From assembly GCF_008107625.1 (NCBI RefSeq), contig NZ_SDKK01000013.1:1-64000 (forward strand): 64,000 bases of DNA, written 5' to 3'. The stretch comes from Zoogloea oleivorans (lineage in GTDB: Bacteria; Pseudomonadota; Gammaproteobacteria; Burkholderiales; Rhodocyclaceae). The notes below the pieces were generated by a model. The model was not told the DNA's origin. It did no database searches and saw only the letters and a list, made by a program, of their open reading frames with translations. How positions within the stretch are numbered: the stretch's first letter is position 1; each line of letters opens with the position of its first letter. Both the position numbers and the translations under genes were made by a program. Below are positions 44,201 through 50,211 of the stretch, piece after piece.

Positions 44201-45656
44201 GGACGGCAAGCCCCGGCGTGACGTGATCGTCACCACCTCGGGCCTGTTCCGCGACCTTTACCCCAACCTGCTCCGGCAGGTGGACCGCGCCGGCCTGCTG
44301 GCCCTCGCCGCCTCCGCCGACCTGCTGCTCGACATCCGCCCGGAACTCAAAGACGCGCTCGCCGCCGCCCTCGCCCCGGCCGGCAAGGGCATTGAGCACG
44401 GCCGTCAGCCCCTCGCCGACAACCTCGTTGCCGCAGCCTGGCTGAAGCGCATCGACATCCTTGCCAAGGCCGGCCTCAGCCTGCCCGAAGCTGGACGCGC
44501 GGCGGCAACGCGCATCTTCGGTGACCCGCCGGGCGCCTACAGCGCCGGCGTCAATCGCCTTGCCGAAAGATCCGGCGCGTGGAAGGAGCGCGACGAACTC
44601 GGCCGCATCTACCTCAAGCGCATGGGCCATGCCTACGGCCTCGACGCCAGCGGCGACGCGGCCCATCAAGCCTTCGAGACAGCCCTGGCCGGCGTCACCC
44701 GCAGCTATCACGGGCGGGCCAGCAACCTCTATGGCCTGCTCGACAACAACGACGCCTTCGACTATCTCGGCGGCATGTCGGTGGGCATCGAAACCCTCAC
44801 CGGCCGGCCGCCGGAAGCACTGATCCTGCAGCACGCCGATGCGGCACACCCGGAAGTCGAACCGCTGGCCACCGCGCTGCTGTCCGAACTCCGCGGCCGC
44901 TACCTCAACCCGGCCTGGCTCAAGCCGCTGATGAAGCACGGCTACGCCGGCGCCCGCACGATGGGCCAGGAGTTCCTCGAAAACCTGTGGGGCTGGCAGG
45001 TCACCCGACCCGACCTGATCAAGCAATGGGCCTGGGACGAGGTCAAGGAAACCTACTTCGACGACAAGCAGAAGCTCGGTCTGCCACGCTTTCTCGAGCA
45101 AGGCCAGAACGCCCACGTGAAGGCCCACATGCTGGCCATCTTCATGGTCGCCGCCGAAAAGGGCTTCTGGAAAGCCGACGACGCCACCATCCGCCAGATG
45201 GGTGGCGAACTGGCCCGGCTGGTGGCCAGGAACGGCTTGCCCGGCAGTGGTCACGCGGCGCCCAATCACCCCATGTGGAACTGGCTCAAACCGCAAATCG
45301 ATGCGGCCGACGCCGAAGCCCTGGGCGTCACCCTTGCCCGCGCCCAAGGGGCAAACCTGGCACCTGCGGCCCCGATGCTCACCTCCCCTTTAATCACGCC
45401 GGCATCGGGCAGCAAGCCGTCGGCCCCCGCCTCAGTGCAGGCCGGTGCCAAAGCCGACACGCCCGCTGAAGCGCCCGCAGCCCCCCCGCCGCCCGCCCCC
45501 GACCGCTACTACGAACTCAAGCCCCGCTTGGCGCCCGCTACGACAGGCATCCCGCCGGCCGCACTGACGCTGGCCCCGCTGATTTTCCTGTGTGGCCTCG
45601 CCTGGAGTGGCCGCCGCTTTTCCTCCACCCGCAACAACCCGGTAAAACCCCGATGA
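41271..45656 (+). CDS. cobN: Exported CobN-like cobaltochelatase homologue
   Basis: About 1461 residues from ATG 41271 (GGAGG ribosome site). The CobN/ChlH magnesium-chelatase-H core is evident: IIYYNHPPGRQNIGADNLDV, PQPPRGWEVDEELLHANTSV, PPHQYLAFYHWIRDRF, VVHLGRHSTYEFLPGK, and YPYIVDGVGEGIQAKRRGLA. Unlike cytosolic CobN it begins with a signal peptide (cleavage near AHAATL) and ends with a Pro/Ala linker, one membrane helix (AALTLAPLIFLCGLAW) and a basic tail, so the large domain should face the periplasm, anchored at the C-terminus. It is preceded by a B12 riboswitch and overlaps a TolQ/ExbB-like gene by 4 bases. Association with energised uptake or corrinoid/metal handling is inferred; CobS/CobT are not nearby. 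Confidence 0.85.
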   Translation: MAGQESRSRNAALCAGLLTAVALLGSLPAHAATLFGVITDRAAPAAVEAARQHLASHPRDRIVLRTPNQIMAASDVQLRQWLDADSVFIASAFGDPARRLISALPASRAATVLALNGEQRLNLQSRSRLGRLEGFPAETLRQLTAEQPPAEALEAAARHPAASAWLAARRVWQADGTDNVTRLFGHLLDGKPLPPAQRESVLRLRVDGTERLDEAAWHARLLPAGPALAVLDLSNTESATAAAICSESRRQGLPCAEVLTRWGSVSREAIERLPELLAPAKPAALVVMQDFVVGAAENREAVTEAFKKLDIPILKAIRLTDRSATQWRLSPEGLPVDSVQYRVALPELQGIGQPIVVSAVGASRIDPLTGIELRRTEAIGVEIQRLVARAARWQALRAKANADKRLAIIYYNHPPGRQNIGADNLDVPASLFGVLQRLKAEGYDTGELPASPEALLDRIMARGVNLPEDKTALHELAREVNSVSAADYRRWFAALPERVQGEMVSGPLGRLHAEVLEAEQIGERSVGRKRVESVMKELHHLAEGADHPKRQETITGLKELEAGYQDCLADQPRRRCSSLSSLAWRLAGHGVEGLRGWGHTPGKVMVADGKLLVPGLVFGKIFVGPQPPRGWEVDEELLHANTSVAPPHQYLAFYHWIRDRFRADAVVHLGRHSTYEFLPGKAVGLTADDYPSLIAADLPGVYPYIVDGVGEGIQAKRRGLAVIVDHLTPPLSATPLYDKLLELRQVVESFEAANSESLKAQAAKTMRTQVIALNLKAELEASMADVLEVRGIGFEDADDDLLAHEIGHYLTKLQEKFMPHGLHIFGQDWSAESLKLMADSMSQVAGGFDATIAEKLAISPRLEMEGLLAGLAGRFVAPGKGNDPLRSPEALPTGRNFHAVDGDLLPTRLGYALGATLADKATARPRKKDAGVDSDAVILWASDAVRDEGAMVAFCLSLLGTEPVWNARGIVTDVRLLDGKPRRDVIVTTSGLFRDLYPNLLRQVDRAGLLALAASADLLLDIRPELKDALAAALAPAGKGIEHGRQPLADNLVAAAWLKRIDILAKAGLSLPEAGRAAATRIFGDPPGAYSAGVNRLAERSGAWKERDELGRIYLKRMGHAYGLDASGDAAHQAFETALAGVTRSYHGRASNLYGLLDNNDAFDYLGGMSVGIETLTGRPPEALILQHADAAHPEVEPLATALLSELRGRYLNPAWLKPLMKHGYAGARTMGQEFLENLWGWQVTRPDLIKQWAWDEVKETYFDDKQKLGLPRFLEQGQNAHVKAHMLAIFMVAAEKGFWKADDATIRQMGGELARLVARNGLPGSGHAAPNHPMWNWLKPQIDAADAEALGVTLARAQGANLAPAAPMLTSPLITPASGSKPSAPASVQAGAKADTPAEAPAAPPPPAPDRYYELKPRLAPATTGIPPAALTLAPLIFLCGLAWSGRRFSSTRNNPVKPR

Positions 45657-46090
45657 ACGACGCGCTCTCCTGGCTGCACCAGGCCGTTACCTGGCTGCTC
45701 ACCCCCGCTCTTTTCGCACTCATCATGGCCTGCGCCATTGCCCTGGCCGAAGCCGGCCTGGCATTCGGCGAGCGCTTCTGGGGCCTCAAGCGTCTTGCCG
45801 CAACGGGCGACCTGCAGCTCATTCAGCGCGTTGCGCGCCATCGTCTTGAGCGTGCCGACCTGCTCGCCCGCATCCCGCCGATGCTTGGCCTGATGGCCAC
45901 CATCATTCCCCTCGGACCGGGCCTTGCCGCCTTGGGACAGGGCAATCCGTCCGAGCTGGCCAGCGCCGTGACGGTCGCCTTCGACGCCACCGTACTGGGC
46001 CTCGTTGCCGGCATCGGTGGCCTCGTGGTCGGCAAGCTGCGGCGCCGCTGGTACGAAGAAATGCTCGAAGCCCTGGAGGGTGACGAATGA
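45653..46090 (+). CDS. MotA/TolQ/ExbB-family proton channel protein
   Basis: 145 residues, start ATG 45653 overlapping the cobN stop. Three membrane helices: about 12-35 (TWLLTPALFALIMACAIALAEAG), and a pair around 78-130 with the conserved channel-family phrase IPPMLGLMATIIPLGPGLAALGQG and VAFDATVLGLVAGIGGLVVG. Short for TolQ/ExbB, as in the CobN-linked subfamily. With the next gene it should form a proton-driven motor in the inner membrane. Operon position ties it to the CobN-like protein. Confidence 0.85.
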   Translation: MNDALSWLHQAVTWLLTPALFALIMACAIALAEAGLAFGERFWGLKRLAATGDLQLIQRVARHRLERADLLARIPPMLGLMATIIPLGPGLAALGQGNPSELASAVTVAFDATVLGLVAGIGGLVVGKLRRRWYEEMLEALEGDE

Positions 46091-46419
46091 AATCCGCCCA
46101 GCCACCGCGCAAGCGCCTGCGCCTGTATTCCCGCCTCGACGCCCGCTTCGACGACCGGGACGAAGACCCCCGCGCCAGCCTCGTCAATCTGGTGGACGTG
46201 ATGCTGGTCTTCGCCTGCGGCCTGCTCGCCGCGCTTGCGGCCAGCACCCAGGGCGCGCTGGCCCCGCCGAAACCCGTGGACAAGGGCCAGTCCATCGAGC
46301 GCCCCGCCGACGGCATGGGTCAGGCCGGCGCCGGCTTCGATCGGGTCGGCGAGGTTTTTCGCGACCCGAAGACCGGCCAGCTGATCCTGGTTGAACCGGG
46401 CAAGGCGCACAAACCGTAA
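46087..46419 (+). CDS. DUF2149 protein, ExbD-like partner
   Basis: 110 residues, 4-base overlap with the channel gene. A basic N-terminus is followed by one membrane helix (ASLVNLVDVMLVFACGLLAALA) containing the Asp seen in ExbD/TolR proton pathways, then a short periplasmic domain with DPKTGQLILVEPGK. DUF2149 proteins accompany CobN and ExbB-like genes in many bacteria. Probably the stator or plug subunit of the motor. Confidence 0.85.
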   Translation: MKSAQPPRKRLRLYSRLDARFDDRDEDPRASLVNLVDVMLVFACGLLAALAASTQGALAPPKPVDKGQSIERPADGMGQAGAGFDRVGEVFRDPKTGQLILVEPGKAHKP

Positions 46420-46480
46420 ACCGCCAAAGCACTACCGGTTGATCAATCGATCAGTAAAAATACTATATAAGGCGTTTGTC

Positions 46481-46510
46481 TTGACACCCAGACAAGCCGG
46501 CCACTACACT
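46481..46510 (+). promoter_or_regulatory. Sigma-70 promoter of receptor transcript
   Basis: TTGACA at 46481-46486 and TACACT at 46505-46510, spacer 18 bases. The predicted start lies just before the B12 aptamer, as expected for a riboswitch leader. Confidence 0.7.
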
Positions 46511-46520
46511 CCTCAGCGTC

Positions 46521-46687
46521 ATTGGTTCCCCGCAAGGGGATGAAAAGGGAAGCTGGTGCGAGGCCAAGGCCTCAAATCCAGCACTGCCCCCGCAACTGTA
46601 ATCGGCGAGTTTCGTGCCCCCACTGCCACTGGATGCGCTCCGGGAAGGCTGGCACGACACCGGGACCCGAGAGTCAGGAGACCTGCC
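46521..46687 (+). promoter_or_regulatory. Cobalamin riboswitch (TonB receptor leader)
   Basis: All conserved parts are readable: GGTTCCCC...GGGGATGAAAAGGGAAGCTGGTG, CCAGCACTGCCCCCGCAACTGTAA, CCACTGG, CCGGGAAGGCTGGC and the B12 box GAGAGTCAGGAGACCTGCC (46669-46687). It is a standard length. It lies 160 bases before the receptor start, with an SD-sequestering hairpin in between (46818-46847). High cobalamin should lower receptor synthesis. Confidence 0.95.
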
Positions 46688-46817
46688 ATGGCCCATTCCT
46701 TCATTGCTTTTGGGGCGGGGTGTCCCTGAAACGAGGTGTCTTTCTGTCGCCACCGTGCGTCAGTCCGGATTGCAGGGTACAAGCCCGGGCATTCGCACTG
46801 CCTCCGGCCCAGATCCT

Positions 46818-46847
46818 CGATTCTCCGCCCCCCATTACGGAGAATCG
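46818..46847 (+). promoter_or_regulatory. Hairpin hiding the receptor Shine-Dalgarno
   Basis: CGATTCTCCG (46818-46827) and CGGAGAATCG (46838-46847) form a perfect 10-bp stem with a 10-base loop. The Shine-Dalgarno GGAG lies inside the stem and the TTG start at 46850 follows 2 bases after it. This is a plausible expression platform for the B12 riboswitch, controlling translation. Confidence 0.65.
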
Positions 46848-46849
46848 CC

Positions 46850-48967
46850 TTGCACGCCACCGTCCTCACTCCTTCCAGCGGCAACGTGTCCGCCCTTGCC
46901 GCCCTGCTGGCCAGTGCGCTCTCGGGCATCGCCCACGCCGCAGGCGTTCCGACACTGCAGGAAGTCACGGTCAGCATCCGCAGCCAGGATCTGATCGGCG
47001 TCGCCGATTCCGCCACCGAAGGCACCGTCACCGCCAAACAGCTGGCCAATCGCCCGCTGTTGCGGCCTGCTGAAGTCATGGAAACCATCCCCGGCATGGT
47101 GGTCACCCAGCACTCGGGCGACGGCAAGGCCAACCAGTATTTCCTGCGCGGTTTCAACCTCGACCACGGCAGCGACTTTTCCACCCACGTCATGGGAATG
47201 CCCGTGAACATGGTCAGCCACGGCCACGGGCAGGGCTACATGGATCTGAATTTCCTGATCCCCGAGCTGGTCGGCAGCGTCAAATACCGCAAGGGCGTCT
47301 ATGCTGCCGAGGACGGGGATTTCGCCACCACCGGCGCCGCGCGTATCGACTATCAACGCCAGCTGGCCAACGCCTTTGTCGATATCAGCCTCGGCCAGAA
47401 CGGCTACCGTCGTGCGCTGGCGGCGGGCAGCCGGGAAGTCGGTGGCGGCCTGCAACTCCTCGGCGCCCTCGAGATCGCCGGCAACGACGGCCCGTGGCAG
47501 CAGCCGGAAAACCTGAAGAAGCACAACGCCGTGCTGCGCCTCTCCGAGGGCACCGCGGCCAAGGGTTTCTCCCTCACCGCCATGGCCTACGAGGCCAGCT
47601 GGACAGCCACCGAACATGTCCCGGAACGCGCCATCAACAGCGGAGAAATCGGCCGCTACGGCGCGCTCTCCCCCAGGGACGGCGGCAAGACCCACCGTTA
47701 CAGCCTGTCGGGTGAATGGGCACGCCCTGACCAGGACGGCGCCAGCAAGGCCGGCTTTTACGTCATCAACTACGGCCTGAACCTGTTCTCGGCCCCCTCG
47801 GGCTTCATCAACGGCCCGCAGGGTGACCAGCACGAACAGGCGGATGCGCGCACCGTCTGGGGCGGCCAGGCCAGTCGCAGCTGGTTTCTCGGCCCGGCTT
47901 TCAGGGATTCGGAACTGACTGCCGGCATCCAGTTGCGCCAGGACCGCATCCGGTCGGTCGGCCTTTACCGCACCGAGGATCGACGACGCACAGACACGGT
48001 GCGGCAGGACAAGATCACCGAGACATCGGCCAGCCTGTTCCTCGAAGCCCGCACCGAATGGCAACCCTGGCTGCGCAGCACGGTCGGCCTGCGGCACGAC
48101 GAAGTGGACGCCAGGGTCACGGCCACCGGCGGCGAATTCAACCTGGGCAACGGCGGCAAGACACGCGCCGGCCAGACCAGCCCCAAGCTCGGCCTCGTGC
48201 TCGGCCCCTTCCAGCTGCTCGGCGCCACCGAGTTTTACGCCAACTGGGGTCACGGCTTCCACAGCAACGATGCGCGCGGTGCAACCAGCGCCGTCAACCC
48301 GGTCGATGGCGGTGCGATCAGCCGGGTTCCGCTGCTGGTCAAGGCCAAGGGGTCGGAAATCGGCATGCGGACCATGCCGCTGCCGGGCTGGAGCAGCAGC
48401 CTGTCCGTGTGGCAGATGGACCTCGCCTCGGAGCTGGTCTTCATCGGCGACGAAGGTGTCACCGAGCCCAAAGGCGCCTCACGCCGCCACGGCCTCGAAT
48501 GGTCGAACTACATCACCGCCGCCCACGGCCTGATCATCGACGCCGATGTTGCCCTTTCCTACGCCCGCTTCAAGCAAGCCAACGCCGACAATGGCGGCAC
48601 CCGTGTGCCCAATGCCATTCCCCTGACGGCCTCTCTTGGCGGCACGCTCGATCCCGGCGGCAACTGGTTTGGCGGCGTGCGCCTGCGCTACCTGGGCGCC
48701 TATCCACTGGAGGAAACCGGCCAGGAAAAATCCACCGCGTTCCTGCTGACCAACCTGAAACTGGGCTACCGCATCGATCCCAGGCTTCAGCTGACGCTGG
48801 ACGTGCTCAACCTGTTCAACCGCAAGGCCAACGACATCGAGTATTGGGGCGGCGCCTGTACCCGCAGCGAAACGCTGTTGGGCAGCTGTGGCGGCGGCAT
48901 CGACGGCCGACTGGTCCACCCGCTGGAACCACGGACCCTGCGCCTGAGCTTGCGAGCCAGTTTTTGA
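46850..48967 (+). CDS. TonB-dependent receptor, B12-regulated
   Basis: About 705 residues from TTG 46850, chosen because a GGAG site lies 8 bases upstream and the protein then starts with a signal peptide (ASALSGIAHA cleavage). A plug domain is visible (RPAEVMETIPGMVVTQHSGDG, NQYFLRGFNLDHGSDF, SVKYRKGVYAAEDGDFATTGA), then a 22-strand-type barrel with aromatic strand ends, finishing LRLSLRASF with the C-terminal Phe of outer-membrane proteins. The riboswitch implies corrinoid or a related ligand (BtuB-like role), and the neighbouring CobN/ExbB/DUF2149 genes support this. Sequence style is that of a general siderophore-type receptor, so the ligand is inferred from regulation only. Confidence 0.85.
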   Translation: MHATVLTPSSGNVSALAALLASALSGIAHAAGVPTLQEVTVSIRSQDLIGVADSATEGTVTAKQLANRPLLRPAEVMETIPGMVVTQHSGDGKANQYFLRGFNLDHGSDFSTHVMGMPVNMVSHGHGQGYMDLNFLIPELVGSVKYRKGVYAAEDGDFATTGAARIDYQRQLANAFVDISLGQNGYRRALAAGSREVGGGLQLLGALEIAGNDGPWQQPENLKKHNAVLRLSEGTAAKGFSLTAMAYEASWTATEHVPERAINSGEIGRYGALSPRDGGKTHRYSLSGEWARPDQDGASKAGFYVINYGLNLFSAPSGFINGPQGDQHEQADARTVWGGQASRSWFLGPAFRDSELTAGIQLRQDRIRSVGLYRTEDRRRTDTVRQDKITETSASLFLEARTEWQPWLRSTVGLRHDEVDARVTATGGEFNLGNGGKTRAGQTSPKLGLVLGPFQLLGATEFYANWGHGFHSNDARGATSAVNPVDGGAISRVPLLVKAKGSEIGMRTMPLPGWSSSLSVWQMDLASELVFIGDEGVTEPKGASRRHGLEWSNYITAAHGLIIDADVALSYARFKQANADNGGTRVPNAIPLTASLGGTLDPGGNWFGGVRLRYLGAYPLEETGQEKSTAFLLTNLKLGYRIDPRLQLTLDVLNLFNRKANDIEYWGGACTRSETLLGSCGGGIDGRLVHPLEPRTLRLSLRASF

Positions 48968-49029
48968 GACTGGGGGGTGGCTTGGTCTGACCTTGCTGCA
49001 CGGGTACAGCAAGAGCCCACAGCAAGGCG

Positions 49030-49290
49030 ACAAAACCCCCTCCACCCCCCAAAAATCAACCTCCCCCACCCAAATATCTCCCCCGGCCCACAAAAAATCC
49101 CGCTCCGCCGCTAATAAATCCCTCTCCCTCATGGAAAGATCCCCGGGCGGCCGGGAAAGATCTATTCCTGTCGGGGAATGAATATCGAAATTCGTCGTTT
49201 ATTCCCCGTCCGCTCATATTAAATCCACGCCGGCCATCGAAAAAACGACCCCGCCGACACAGACATCCCCAATTTCCATCGATTAATCCA
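49030..49290. repeat. Degenerate 21-bp periodic repeat tract
   Basis: A/T-rich cores of the type AAAATC recur in C-rich sequence with exact 21-base spacing: the C of each core falls at 49036, 49057, 49078, 49099, 49120, 49141 and 49162, then, after a slip of register, at 49225, 49246 and 49267. The units are not identical. Translated on the minus strand it gives a loose heptad (for example RGSFHEG/EGFISGG/AGFFVGR). It lies in the 410-base gap after the receptor gene. Two helical turns per unit would give curved DNA. Confidence 0.7.
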
Positions 49291-49377
49291 TCGCGGAGCG
49301 CCGAGCGGGCAACATTGACACACAGCGGGACCAGGCATAGCCTGCCCTCGCCCACCTTTCCGGGAACCAGGGAAAAC

Positions 49378-50004
49378 ATGGTCCGCAAGCCAGATGCTGC
49401 ACCGTCCCACGTCCTGACCCCCTTCGGCACCATCGAGCTGACAACTCAAAGGGACAGTTCCCCAGACCTTGACCTGATCGCGTTTCGCACGCGGGGACGG
49501 CTGCTCCGGCCTGACGGGGACATCGCCGGGGTTTGCCGTTTCGCCAGCTACCGGCGCAAGCGCAGCAAGGCCGCGCTCAATTCTGCCCAGATCTGCTGTG
49601 AGCTGGATGCCGTCAGCCAGGAGGAACTGGACCTGGGCGAAGCGCTGGCAAGCTGGAACCCGCACAACCTGGAGGGCTACATCAACAACGCCGGCCTCCT
49701 GATTGCAGAGCGCGTCGAGGTGTTCGCACCGCTCAAAGGCAGTGGCGCCTGGAAGGCACTCTATTTCGCCACCATGGAGAAGACACTGGCGCAGCACAAG
49801 AAAAGGCCGGAGGAGTTTTTCTTCACGGTTTTTCCGCTGGATTTCACGGGAAAGGTGACCCGCGCGAACCTCAATGAATTCCGGGCCGCGCTGCGCGGCA
49901 TGAAGCTCTTTTACGCGACCCACCTCAATGCCAGGGCGGTAGGCCTGCCCACCAGCAGCGGGAATTTCATGCGGGCGCCGGTGCCCGCTTTCATGCTGCG
50001 CTAA
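49378..50004 (+). CDS. Hypothetical protein, 208 aa
   Basis: From ATG 49378 (ribosome site CAGGGAAAA); the frame is open 21 codons upstream. Soluble, no signal peptide. Alpha/beta composition with no motif I recognise (FRTRGRLLRPDGDIAGVCRF and EVFAPLKGSGAWKALYFATMEK). Good codon bias for the core region. It is a single-gene unit between the repeat tract and the kinase. Function unknown. Confidence 0.6.
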   Translation: MVRKPDAAPSHVLTPFGTIELTTQRDSSPDLDLIAFRTRGRLLRPDGDIAGVCRFASYRRKRSKAALNSAQICCELDAVSQEELDLGEALASWNPHNLEGYINNAGLLIAERVEVFAPLKGSGAWKALYFATMEKTLAQHKKRPEEFFFTVFPLDFTGKVTRANLNEFRAALRGMKLFYATHLNARAVGLPTSSGNFMRAPVPAFMLR

Positions 50005-50211
50005 ACCCCCGCCAGCAGCGTATCGAACTCGCTATGGGCGGGAAATGCCGAACGGGAAGTGTCCGGAAAGAGTGCGTTTTTCGAGCATGGCGATGCGGGG
50101 CTCCTGTTACGCTAGACAGCCTGCACAGCAATATTCAGTCTGACCGATCGATCAGATGCCAAGTGCCATGAAAAAAACTTCCGCCTGCGCTCGCTGCTGC
50201 TCGCCGTTCTT

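Noticed and set aside
41847-45347. Very long minus-strand open frame opposite cobN
   Set aside because: It is the antisense of a strongly coding, motif-rich CobN gene in GC-rich DNA, has no ribosome site and encodes repetitive Gly/Gln/Val sequence.
46835-48262. Minus-strand open frame opposite the TonB receptor
   Set aside because: Shadow of the receptor gene; no start signal, and it would run through the riboswitch leader region.
49030-49290. CRISPR array
   Set aside because: The 21-bp units have no constant repeat and no spacer structure, and no cas genes are near (the Cas4-like protein at 33220 is 15 kb away and of a different family type).
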